The notes under the pieces are model-generated. The model was given only the letters and a program-made list of their open reading frames with translations. It ran no database searches and was not told the DNA's origin. Shown in pieces: positions 12,024 to 22,003 of a stretch of DNA of 64,000 bases. Made by a program: the position numbers and the translations under genes. The stretch comes from Pieris napi. Taxonomy: Eukaryota; Arthropoda; Insecta; Lepidoptera; Pieridae. Location: NCBI RefSeq assembly GCF_905475465.1, contig NC_062253.1, forward strand, positions 4,030,001-4,094,000, written 5' to 3'. Each line of letters opens with the position of its first letter. Positions within the stretch are counted from its first letter, which is position 1.

Positions 12024-13476
12024 GAGCTTTTGAAATAATAAATTGATCTAGTTTTGTAAACTGGTTATTAAGAGCTCTCTTTTTAAGAAGTTGGTGAAAA
12101 AAATGAAGATAGAGATGGAGCCGATTGGAGGAAGTCTATACTCTTTTAAACTCTTGGTCCTTAAAAAACATACTTGTAAGTTAATGTATTGTTGGTTTGC
12201 CAACGGAACACACGAAAATCACAATAAAACCTGATTATACACCCTACAACAGGAAATATGGTTGTCGTACTGCGATTGCCAACCCGCTGTTGCGGGCGTA
12301 ACAAATTACTATACAATACAAAAGGGCGTACTGGAGGAAGATAGAGGAGACCTACGTCCAGAAATGAAGCAAAAAAAGAGACTGATGATGATGATAATGA
12401 ACTGGCAAAAATGCTTAATACTTAGTATAAAGTAAAGTAGTTAGTATAAAATAGTTATTACTATTGTTATTGCAACATTTTGGAAAAGATTTCTGCGAAG
12501 AGTAACAGAAGTTGGTGAAGAATGGCGTTAGAGCCCAGAGCGGTTCTGCAGAAGTGAATGGCTAGTTTAATAGGAGTACGAGGAAGAAGTTGCTTAAGTT
12601 GATTTTTGAGAGCAAAAGGGGACTATGTATGTAGAAATGTGTGTATCTTTTGTAAACCATATTATTTCAATAGATGAAGCTTCATAATTATCTTAAGGAT
12701 TTTAATATTCCAACGCAAGAATCAAAGTCAATAGTAAAATTATTAATTGTATTATCTTTGATATGCGTTCATAACGAATGCTTTTTGAAACGGTATAAAG
12801 GTATTTCAGTGTATTTATATTTATTAATGTAGCAACATGGTTTTAATATAAGAAATCTAAAAAAATAAATGGCGTAGAAATCGCCATGTTTTTTGGTGAA
12901 AAGGAAACATTGATTTATTACTGAGATCCTTTCTTCGTAAACAATTCACTTTCTTTACGTAAACTTTGATCTTTCTTTTATTTTTGGATTAATATTAATA
13001 AGCTTTCAAACTTTAGTTGTTTATAGCATTCGTTCTTACAAGGTAAGCTTGATGTAATCGTTGTAAAATCAGACTCCTTACCACATTTTCCCAAGGGACT
13101 GTGACTTGGGCACTTTTAAACAGGGGCAAATACGGACCTCCAAGGGTCCATTACGACATAACATCGGATTACGGAGAAAAAAATTCAAGCGACCTTTACA
13201 TGACCCTTGTCGTCTTAAATTTTCTATTAACACATATTTAAGCTAATACGAAGTATAATATTTGACTGGTAATAAAACTGTTTATTAATATTATAAAGCT
13301 GAGAGTTATATTCTTTGAACGTGCAAATTAAAGAAACTACTGGAAGCTAAAAAGTTTTGCAGAGGAATAGTTCTAAACATAGTTCTAATTAATATGTATT
13401 AAGTTATTAATACATATCTGGTGAGCCTCAGAACATAATAAAAACTAAATTATATCACTGAATAATTTAACTGAAG
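12024..13476. other. AT-rich DNA with a scrap of LINE C-terminus
   Basis: No host gene is seen. Around 12328-12372 a frame reads YWRKIEETYVQK, like the RTE C-terminal 'W..MEEAYVQ'. A TGATGATGATGATAATGA stretch follows at about 12382. Confidence 0.4.
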
Positions 13477-14732
13477 TATCTCCGAACCCAACCAAACCCT
13501 CTCCAACCAAAGCACTATACATCGCTTTTGTAGACTACAGTAAAGCATTCGACTCTATAAAGCACGATTCCCTCTGGAGAGCCTTAATACAACAAGGTAT
13601 ACCAAAAAAATACATACGTATAATTAGAAATATATATACAAGTAGCACGGCTTATATCAAACTAGAGACAACGGGTGAAGAATTTCCTATAGCCAGGGGT
13701 GTGAGACAGGGCGATCCTTTGTCCCCAAAACTCTTCTCAGCCATTTTGGAGAGTTTATTTAGAAATTTGGAATGGGAAAATGTCGGCATAAACATAAACG
13801 GCAGACAACTGAACCACCTAAGATTCGCAGACGATTTAGTGATCATTTCAGATAACGCAAAGACGCTTCAAACTATGCTGCAACAGCTGACAGAAGCAAG
13901 CAAGATAGTTGGGCTTTCTATGAACAAATCTAAAACGAAAATAATGACAAATAGAGAAACTATTATGATACAAATAGGAGGAGATACTATCGAATATGTT
14001 GATCACTACGTATATTTAGGGCAAATAATATCATTTCATGACCAAATGGATCTTGAGATAGAAAGAAGAGTGTCTAGCGCCTGGAAGAGATTTTGGTCAC
14101 TCAAGGAAGTACTTAAAAGTAAAGACTTCCCAATAGTAGCTAAGAAAAAGGTGTTCAACCTATGTATCCTACCATGTGTTACATACGGCTGCGAGACTTG
14201 GGCTTTATCTCAGAAACATCTTCTAAAGTTGAGAACATGCCAAAGAGGAATGGAAAGAAGCATGGTGGGTGTAACACTGAGACATCGAAAAAGAGCAGAA
14301 GAGATCAGATCAACGACCAAAGTAGAAGACATTATAAAGAAAATAAGGCAGTTGAAATGGCGCTGGACTGGGCACATGACGAGAGATAGCAGGTTGAAAT
14401 GGACAAAAATAATTACAGAATGGCAACCACGAGATGGAAAAAGGAAAAGAGGAAGACCGACCAAGAGATGGGCAGACGATATTAAGATAATAGGAGGCAC
14501 AACTTGGACAAGAAGAGCCAATAACAGAAAAGAATGGAAACAGCTGGAAGAGGCCTACGTGTCACAGGACACGCTGATTACCAAAAACGGGTCATATGAT
14601 GCATTAGACTAAGTTTTATTTATGTGTTAGAATTAAGTGTTTTTTTATGTAACTTAAATAATTATTGTTATTACATTGTATGGGTGTCAGCAATAAAGGC
14701 TATTTATTATTATTATTTATTATCTCCGAACC
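13477..14732 (+). mobile_element. 5'-truncated RTE-like LINE with 12-bp target duplication
   Basis: TATCTCCGAACC is repeated at 13477-13488 and 14721-14732, bounding a 1.23-kb insert. The insert contains the reverse-transcriptase C-terminal half and ends in a TTATTATTATTA-type tail. The bases beyond the right duplicate (AATTCTACTTAGGAAG) continue a CR1-like LINE sequence, so this copy landed inside an older LINE relic. Confidence 0.85.
13489..14612 (+). pseudogene. reverse transcriptase, C-terminal two thirds (RTE-like)
   Basis: One uninterrupted frame runs from the left edge of the insertion to TAA at 14610-14612. Visible landmarks are motif A (FVDYSKAFDS, near 13530), GVRQGDPLSPKLF (near 13700), the catalytic FADD (near 13830), YLGQIIS, and a C-terminal 'MKWRW.GH..R' / 'RKRGRPTKRWADDI' block ending WKQLEEAYVS. 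The endonuclease domain and the start are missing because of 5' truncation, so there is no native start codon. It is close in organisation to the LINE at 56608-60859 but clearly a different family member. Confidence 0.85.
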
Positions 14733-14795
14733 AATTCTACTTAGGAAGAAAAGAGCATACCAATTCTTAAAAGGTGAATCTTCTGCCCGTGTTCC
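14733..14795 (+). mobile_element. CR1-like LINE C-terminal scrap
   Basis: AATTCTACTTAGGAAGAAAAGAGCATACCAATTC reads NQF.LGRK-like then AYQFLKG. This corresponds to the 'PNQFD.FFKNRAHQFLK' end found in the copy at 30925. It is the right-hand remainder of the element split by the RTE insertion. Confidence 0.5.
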
Positions 14796-15305
14796 CAGTG
14801 TTGTATAAAATAAATGCATTTTTAGATAATCATTTCCTCGGACACTGAGAGAACTTCTCTAGAACTCTGTCTTAGTCATGAAGGCAGTTGATATTACTTC
14901 TAATTCAAACTTAATCAAATATATTCCGTTCTCTTGCAAATGTAACTGTTATTTTTAGTCTTCTAATGAAATACTGCGAGCACATTTCAATCGTTCTTAA
15001 TTAAAGTTTAATAGGTTCTACTTAATGACTTTACTACTTTAAAGGTCATTTCACGCATTTAAAAGAAAATATTATACCACTAGTAGTCACTTCACTTATT
15101 ATTTCACAATTTAAATAACAGTTTACAGTAATAGCAAAAGGAATGTTTACAAAGTTTTATTAAAAAATTTTTTGCTAACATAAATACCCACTAGAACAAG
15201 AATCACTCATATTTTTTCGCTTCAACACACTAAAAAGTCTAAGAATATCCAAGAACAATATGATAACATACAACAATACAGCATAGTAAAACCAGTGTCG
15301 AAAAG
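14796..15305. other. AT-rich DNA, nothing recognised
   Basis: No gene or classified repeat is visible. Confidence 0.45.
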
Positions 15306-15310
15306 TCACC

Positions 15311-15485
15311 TGACCGTGCCTGGCCCACGACAGACACAAGTGGAACCGGATGGAGCAAGCCTATGTCCAACGGTGGACAAACCAAAATCTGACATTGTAT
15401 TTTACTTACTGTTATTTTTTTAGGATCCATATAAATGTAACTTAATGTTTATAATCAAGTTTTGGTAATAAAGACTATTATTATA
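15311..15485 (+). mobile_element. RTE-like LINE 3' end
   Basis: A frame reads DRHKWNRMEQAYVQRWTNQN and then stops, matching the RTE terminal 'R..W..MEEAY' motif. It is followed by a short 3' region and AATAAAGACTATTATTATAT. Confidence 0.65.
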
Positions 15486-15491
15486 TTATTA

Positions 15492-15797
15492 CTAGCTGAC
15501 CTGGCAAACGTCGTTTTGCCATGTATATCATTTATATTAAAAAATAGGGATTGATCGTAGAGGGGTGAAAATTAGGGGTTGTATGTATTTTTTACTATTA
15601 AAAACAGAAAAAAATATCTAAAAATAAAAAAAAAATATTTAGACGTGGACTACCCTTAACATTTAGGGGGATAAAAATTGATGATGTCCGATTCTCAGAC
15701 ATACCCAATATGCACACAAAATTTCATAAGAATCGGTCGAGCCGTTTCGGAGGAGTTTAACCACAAACACCGCGACACGAGAATTTTATATATTAGA
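15492..15797 (-). mobile_element. short non-autonomous Helitron
   Basis: On the minus strand it starts TCTAATATATAAAATTCTCG and ends ...CCAGGTCAGCTAG. It sits between host A (15798) and T (15491), the expected A|TC...CTAG|T configuration. The middle contains the common phrase GAATCGGTCGAGCCGTTTCG (on the plus strand). Confidence 0.75.
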
Positions 15798-15941
15798 TTC
15801 AAAATTAAACAACGTGCTTCAATTCACTAAAGTGTATTTAAACAAAACTATTACAAAGTAATATCCTGTCGTTTCTTAATTATCTCGTATTGGTTTACAG
15901 AATCTGAACACGTTTTACGCATGCATAAGCAATTCCTGTTA

Positions 15942-16507
15942 GGCCGTTTCTCCACTGCTCCGGTCCGGCAAACCTTAATTACCGGTCCGATTTAGAAACT
16001 CATAACAGTTCTTATGTAATTCTCCACTACTCCGGCATCCGGTTTTTAACGATCCGATAACTTGCTAGATCGGAACGCGGTGTTTTCTCGGTCCAAGTAT
16101 ATCCAAGTATCCAATAGGTTATAAATTATTATTTACAGGTTTATTTATTGTTTGTTTAATTTGAAAGAATCTGGATAACCTGGACCGAAACAAATTATGT
16201 TGCTATTAATTTTTTTTTATACCATAGTATTAGTGAACTATTTATTAAGTAGATTTTAATATTTTAAGATAGACAATATAAAAAAGTAATAAACTTGCCA
16301 GGGCAATAAAATATTTAGAATTTAGAACGTTTTATTAATAAAATTAAGTATATGGGTTTAAGTTAATATAGGTGTTGCATGATAAATATACAAGTATCGA
16401 TTATTGTCGGATCGGATATAGTGGAGAAGCGCAATCCGGCTTTCCGATATTTTTCTCATGACTCATTCCGGTATCCGACGCCGGACCGGAGCAGTGGAGA
16501 AAGGGCC
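15942..16507. mobile_element. 566-bp MITE with TTA target site (Harbinger-type)
   Basis: Left end GGCCGTTTCTCCACTGCTCC; right end GGAGCAGTGGAGAAAGGGCC; the inverted repeat continues into GGTCCGGC/GCCGGACC. TTA flanks both ends (15939-15941, 16508-16510). Internal sub-terminal repeats of the TCCGG phrase occur on both sides. No coding frame. Confidence 0.8.
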
Positions 16508-16510
16508 TTA

Positions 16511-16815
16511 GTCTACACGTTAATTCGGAATAACCACATGGAAATCTGATGGAATCCGCATCGATAGACAGGATGTAAGACTTAGTTCCTGATGCATGCT
16601 AACACCATGCAGGACTTCCGAATCTCTTGAGCGTTTACTAGGTACAACCATTTGAATCTATGACGAATTCCTTTATATATACATATAATAAAAATATTTT
16701 TTTATTATTAAAATATTTAATCGATTAATTAAGAAACTTAAATGATAGGCTTTAGGAAGATTTCTAGGAAATTGTTAACGAAACACAGTAAGTAAATTTT
16801 CAAAACATAATGAAA
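16511..16815. other. AT-rich DNA, nothing recognised
   Basis: No gene or classified repeat is visible. Confidence 0.4.
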
Positions 16816-16819
16816 AACA

Positions 16820-16893
16820 GATATTTTTTTTAATAGCCCCTGAACAATCAAATTGCCCCCCTGTGTGCGTGGGCCCCACGTTGGGAAACACAG
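16820..16893 (-). mobile_element. hAT-like terminal fragment
   Basis: The minus strand reads CTGTGTTTCCCAACGTGGGG CCCACG from about 16893, a common hAT terminus style. The other end is not visible. Confidence 0.4.
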
Positions 16894-16894
16894 G

Positions 16895-17035
16895 TCTGTG
16901 ATGGTTTCCTCGCGATGTTTTCCATCACCGTACGACCGTGCTAAACAGAATGGCTAGACAGAATGGCCATTGGTGTATCTGGGAACCGAAGGAAGGAATA
17001 AGCGTCGCATGCTGAAGCCACTACGCGAACACATC
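16895..17035 (-). mobile_element. tRNA-derived SINE, partial
   Basis: Minus-strand box A region (GTAGTGGCTTCAGCATGCGAC) and the body CGTACGGTGATGGAAAACATC identify the SINE. The 3' half is missing and box B is mutated. Confidence 0.7.
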
Positions 17036-17039
17036 GCTA

Positions 17040-17604
17040 TATACGCTACTTCTAATAAAGTTTATGAAAGAACGTCCCATCAACATTAGCTACATCTCTG
17101 GAGAGAATGGTATACAACATATTGCCATAAAACTTACAAGTCCCATAACATTACTGCAACTCGACATTCCGAGTTCAGGCGTTTGCAATTCGAAATTTAA
17201 ATTCGCTACAATAATTTAATTTTGATAATTTAAGTTTGTTAGTTCCAGGACACTGGGGAGGAAAGTTTCACCAAGTTTCGAGTTAATTTATGTGATTTTG
17301 CGTATACTGTTTAAATATGTATTTTAATGTTGGCCTTTTCGTTTTAGAATATTGTTGAATATAAAATATAATTTTGGTTGAGTCGATTTATTGTATAGAC
17401 ATTATTGAAGATTTTAATACGAGGTACGTATAATCATAAGATTGTGCAAATAAATATATGAGTATTACCTATATGACTTTGTTGCAAGTTATGTTTATTT
17501 ATGTAATACTATATGAATTCGTGTATGCAAGTCTTTGTTTTTTTATTTTTTTATTTATGTTATTATTATTATTAATTACTTAATTACTTGTCATGTGGAA
17601 CATG
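17040..17604. other. AT-rich DNA, nothing recognised
   Basis: No gene or classified repeat is visible. Confidence 0.4.
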
Positions 17605-17835
17605 GTGTGATAACTGCAGCTCCTTACAAACGTTGTGTAAAAAAAATAAAAAATAAAATGGCGATTAAAAAGAGTGGCGGCGAGTTTCTTGCCAGTTCTT
17701 CTCTTCCGTTCTACGCCCTTGATTTAAGAACTGGCAGTAAATGTAAAATTAGAAGCATTAATATGTATTTCTTTACTGACGAGTCATAGGTGTACATTAT
17801 GTTACCTATATGATTAAATGATTTTTTACTTTACT
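17605..17835 (+). mobile_element. LINE/SINE 3' tail repeat
   Basis: The most complete plus-strand copy: CTCCTTACAAACGTTGTGTA, GGCGGCGAGTTTCTTGCCAG, CTTCCGTTCTACGCCCTTGA, ending TTACCTATATGATTAAATGATTTTTTAC. Related copies are at 8141, 20183 and 28765. No protein could be assigned. Confidence 0.65.
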
Positions 17836-17929
17836 TTACTATAACCTATAAGGGACAGCTTATAAACAGATATAATTTAACTTTTCTTTTGCTTGCTTTA
17901 TTGGCAGTTTAGACCCAGATAGGACCTAG

Positions 17930-18110
17930 TAACTTTAGCCCCTGAAGTAGGTTCGAACCCCGGCTCTACACCAATGAACTTTCTTAAAATCTCGTACAGT
18001 GACAGAAAACATCGTAAGGAAACCGGCAAGCTTTAGACCGAAGAAAGTCGAATTTCTGCCACAGAAGGGTTGCCTATTGAGAATGACAATGATACGAAAC
18101 AGATCACACA
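17930..18110 (+). mobile_element. tRNA-derived SINE, partial
   Basis: Box B GGTTCGAACCCCGGC is intact, followed by the SINE body (ACATCGTAAGGAAACCGGCA). The head and tail are truncated. Confidence 0.7.
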
Positions 18111-18735
18111 TGTTGGCGAGCTCGTTGCCGGATTTAAGGACTTGTTACGGGCAAATCTCTAAGTACAAAGTATATCTAACACTTGTCTCTCTATCTATAT
18201 ATAAAATATAGATGTCGGCTTGTAAATAATAATTTAAAGTAATCAATCCAATTTTAAATAATAACGACAAGCACATGGAAGTATTTCAACACGATACGTA
18301 ATTAGTTGCACCCGGCCGCCTTTTTTATCCTTCGCGAACAGGCAGCTGACCCTTTTTTACACCCATTCCACAGATTGATTTAGAAACAGACAAAAAATAA
18401 CGGCTTAAGATAATCATTGGATATTTATGGATAATTGTAATTTTCAACGGACCGCTAACGCTATTTTGAGTGTGATTATACTTTCTTCTGTCTCTTTATA
18501 ATGCTTTTATCTATTGGTTTTGTATGGAAAGCCGTAACTTAACAGTGGTGCAACATTTCTACGTCTGTTTCATTGATAATTTTTCTTTAATACCGGTATT
18601 AGTTGTGTCTTCTTTAACATTTTTCGTCGATTTTTGGCTCCAACATTCTTAATACAAACCACAGCGGTTTTCTAATATAACATATTATGATTGTATAATA
18701 TTATTTTGTAAATTAAAAAAAAAATGTATTTACAA
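18111..18735. other. AT-rich DNA, nothing recognised
   Basis: No gene or classified repeat is visible. Confidence 0.4.
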
Positions 18736-18990
18736 CACACAAATATACAGTATTTACAATATTCTTAACCCACATAAGAATTATAATTAAAAATTGATAA
18801 ATAGAAAAAAAAACAAATTTTAAAAGTTTGGTTCCTCGCTGTATTGCGATACTTATTCATTGCGAGAGGAAAGCACCAGCTCTGGGGTCACCGGTACTAT
18901 CTACCAGGCGCCATCTTAAATCTTTAATTAGCGGCTGTGCACTTAAACCCCACGACCCAAGAGTTCCAAAGGAAACAAAATCAAATTTGG
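18736..18990 (-). repeat. unclassified interspersed repeat (GGCGCCTGGTA family)
   Basis: It contains GTATTGCGATACTTATTC, GGAAAGCACCAGCTCTGGGG and CACCGGTACTATCTACCAGG CGCC. The same blocks occur at 21790-21895, 27455-27560 and 38540-38880. Orientation is inferred from the copy at 38.5 kb, which ends in AATAAA-rich sequence on the plus strand. Probably the 3' part of a LINE. Confidence 0.55.
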
Positions 18991-19386
18991 AGGAAAGACT
19001 CTTATATTTGAGCAGTTTGTTATTTTTCTGCTCTGCGGCCGCGCCAGCTTTTGTGGTTATGCGAGGGAGGTGAGACGGGGCTAACGTACATTAGAAGTAG
19101 CTAAAGCCCGTCTCATCCTCCAAAGGATCAAAGAAATTCCATGTACTTTATATTTTATTTTCCTTTCTTTTTGGGTTCTGCTATATTAATGCTCGATTGT
19201 TATAAATAAATAACTGGTTACCGAACAATTCAGGAACAAGTAATAATTGCATATAGCAACAAAATTAATTCATTCGATTAATTCATTCGAACGCGCGACC
19301 TACCGAGAATCGCTGGCATGTAATTTTTTTTGACATTTATATATAGGGTCAGGATAATTTTAGAAGATGGGAAAATGTATTTTTGA

Positions 19387-19830
19387 ATGAGGACTGGTTG
19401 TGGCACAGATGTTAAGTCAGACGTGAAACATTTTTGTGATTCTCTGAGCAAATTGTATATTTTCTTTCTAAATGAAAGTTTTAAGTCACAATTAAGTTAT
19501 GATTTGTGTTGTTATTTGGAAGATTGGCAGAAAAATGCTCATGATAGAGAGAGATGGTCGAGGCTTTTACTCCTTAAAGGTCAAGGACAAGGAATAAGTC
19601 TATTCTTTTGTGTTGAGATTAGCTTTTTAGGTTTTAGTTTATTTTATATTAAGGTTAGAGATTCTATATTTTTTTATAAGATTTGGTAATGCGCTTCTTG
19701 CACTTAACCCATCATATTTCTTTTTCCTTCTTTTTGTCTTTACTAGGGTTGCCTGGAAGAGACCGCTTGTTAGCGATAAGGCCGCCTGTTGCATCCCTTA
19801 TATTATTATTAAAGTATAAATAAATGAGAG
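19387..19830 (+). pseudogene. LINE C-terminus and 3' end
   Basis: A 100-codon frame contains YLEDWQKNAHDRERWSRLL, resembling the terminal 'W...A.DRE.WR.L' block of LINE polymerases. It is followed by the 3' block GTTGCCTGGAAGAGACCGCT / GCGATAAGGCCGCCTGTTGC and an ATAAATAAAT tail. The same 3' block recurs at 42655. It is a remnant, not a host gene. Confidence 0.5.
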
Positions 19831-19839
19831 TCAGTTACA

Positions 19840-20182
19840 TTATTATTTGTTAAAAATATTAGATATAAACATACAAAGTAATTCTTCTACAAATAATATT
19901 TCTATAATATAAGTTTTATCTAGCATACATGGATGTTATCAGAATTTCTGTGAAATCTTATTCCAAGTAAACAGGTGCCGAATTAAGGCCGAATAGACAC
20001 AAATGAGTTACCTTATTGAAACTTACCGCAAATCCTCACGATTCTGGGATAAAGCAGCTTAAGGGGTCACGTTTTACGCGTCTCATAGTCAAAGGAAATT
20101 GCGCGGGAATTCGATGAAACGTCACTGTCATATAACGTTAATATTTTTAAACAAAGTCTGAATCGGAATTTCATATCTGAGT
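19840..20182. other. AT-rich DNA, nothing recognised
   Basis: No gene or classified repeat is visible. Confidence 0.4.
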
Positions 20183-20315
20183 ATCAAAAGTCAAAAATCA
20201 TTTATTCATATAGGTAACACAGTGTACACTTATATGAAAATCAAAATTTTTTTACATTTACTGCCAGTTCTCAAATCAAGGGCGTAGAACGGAAGAGAAG
20301 AACTGGCAATAAACT
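20183..20315 (-). mobile_element. LINE/SINE 3' tail repeat, truncated
   Basis: It shares AAAATCATTTATTCATATAG, CACAGTGTACACTTAT and GCCAGTTCTCAAATCAAGGG with the copies at 8141 and 17605. It stops after GAACTGGCAATAAACTC. Confidence 0.65.
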
Positions 20316-20338
20316 CAGGCAGTATGTCAGGAGACGAC

Positions 20339-20390
20339 ATCGTCCCTCGTTACGTTACGTTACGTATACTTACGTTACGTTATATTACGT
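20339..20390. repeat. short GTTAC tandem repeat
   Basis: CGTTACGTTACGTTACGTA ... CTTACGTTACGTTA is an imperfect 5-bp tandem array directly after the truncated LINE tail. Confidence 0.7.
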
Positions 20391-20448
20391 ACCTACGGCT
20401 AGAACTAACGTTCTAAAAAGGGCAATAATATTACGTTAGACAATTAAA

Positions 20449-20489
20449 GGTTCACTCAACGGACCTTTTCATTGTCCGTTGAGTGAACC
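20449..20489. repeat. perfect 16-bp hairpin
   Basis: GGTTCACTCAACGGAC at 20449-20464 is exactly complementary to GTCCGTTGAGTGAACC at 20474-20489, with a 9-base loop (CTTTTCATT). Could be a miniature foldback element; no target duplication is clear. Confidence 0.8.
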
Positions 20490-20491
20490 AA

Positions 20492-21606
20492 ATGTTCTAT
20501 TCATGAATATTATTTTGCTTGTTTTTCTTAATTAATTTCTTGGTTGTGTGTGAATGTTTTATTAGACTTGTATATCTTGTCTTTAGGATCTCCTGTAAAG
20601 AAAAGATTGTGTTTTCTATGGTGATAAATGTGATGAAGTAAAATGTAATGAGAAAAATAATTAGCGCCAATTTTTTGTCGGCGTGTTTTAATAAGTTTCT
20701 TAGCTCGTATAAAAACTGCGTTTCTTATATATCTTTAAACCGTTGCATCCTGAACTAGGCTGCCTCCCTGGCGCTTTGTGTCTTCTGACCTATTCAAATG
20801 CATTCACAGCAACCTTATTCATCTTTCTTCACTAGATTTTTGGTTTATTAGGACACGTTTATACGGTAAAACTGGATCACGGATTACTTTAAGGTATATC
20901 GAGGTCTAGGTTCATAACATTGAGAGAAAAATAAATCACGCTAAAGCGATTTTTGAATACAATAATTGACAGTTCTGCGTCTCAAATATAATTAAGACCC
21001 ATTACTATTATTGTTTCGCCTGAATCTCATGTCAATCTCGATGTGCATCAACCACTAAGCCTCGGCGTCGATACAAATAATAAGTCTAATAAGTCAACAA
21101 CCTTCCTTCTTTATTGCTATTAAAATTCATACACATTTTGACTTTGCAACCCGCATGATAACGCGCACAGAATATACAAAATAAGTATTTAATACACTGG
21201 CAACCCGAATAAAAAATAAGCTTTTAATAAACATTCAAACGAACAATGAAAGTCTGAAATTAAAATTTAAACAGAGAACAAAACACCTGTAGCGCGCGGC
21301 TAATAACTCACTGACCTAGAAATTCGTTACACAAACTCAATCGATACTCTTCTATTTAACTTTTATCGAAACCCAATGTTAGCTCAGCTAAGTAATTTAA
21401 GATAATAACCATATTCTATTAACAGGAATTCTCTTTGAACGCGAGTTACACAGATTAAATGAAATACTGTTTAATAAACATAGTAGGGAATACAAATCTA
21501 ACGCGCCGTATTGCATATGACGCGGACGGTTTGATTCCCATCGAAAGAATAATTGTTTCGTAGCAATTCTAATATTACATACAATAAACATGAGCTGAAC
21601 TGAGCA
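20492..21606. other. AT-rich DNA, nothing recognised
   Basis: No gene or classified repeat is visible. Confidence 0.4.
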
Positions 21607-21607
21607 C

Positions 21608-22003
21608 TGAGGAGTGTTGGCCTAGTGGCTTAAGCGTCCCTAATCCCTGAGTTTGTGTATGACAGCAATGGAGTTTTCTTTGTGCGCAACGAGCACTTGC
21701 TCCTTCTGTGAAGTTAATCGTCTTGGGGAGACTGGCATATCTCCAACCCTTGCCGGCTTGTCAAAAGAAAAGAGTATTTCACAGAAATATAGAGTATTTA
21801 CAATATACCTAACCTACATAGTAATAATAATAATTAAAAATTTATATATAAAGGTCTGTGGCAGTGTACCTTTACTGCTGGCAGCATTTCGTCGATGGAA
21901 AAAGGAAACCTAACCCACTTGTCTATAAAATAAAAATGATCAAAGAAACGGGTACAATCTGAGACCAAGACCCATATAGGGTTGTTGCACCATTAGATTA
22001 TTA
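21608..22003 (+). mobile_element. tRNA-derived SINE interrupted by another repeat
   Basis: The head GTGTTGGCCTAGTGGCTTAA begins at about 21611. The tail (AAGACCCATATAGGGTTGTTG) ends near 22003. About 21770-21895 belongs to the GGCGCCTGGTA repeat family (GGCAGTGTACCTTTACTGCT, GGCAGCATTTCGTCGATGG) in antisense. Confidence 0.6.
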
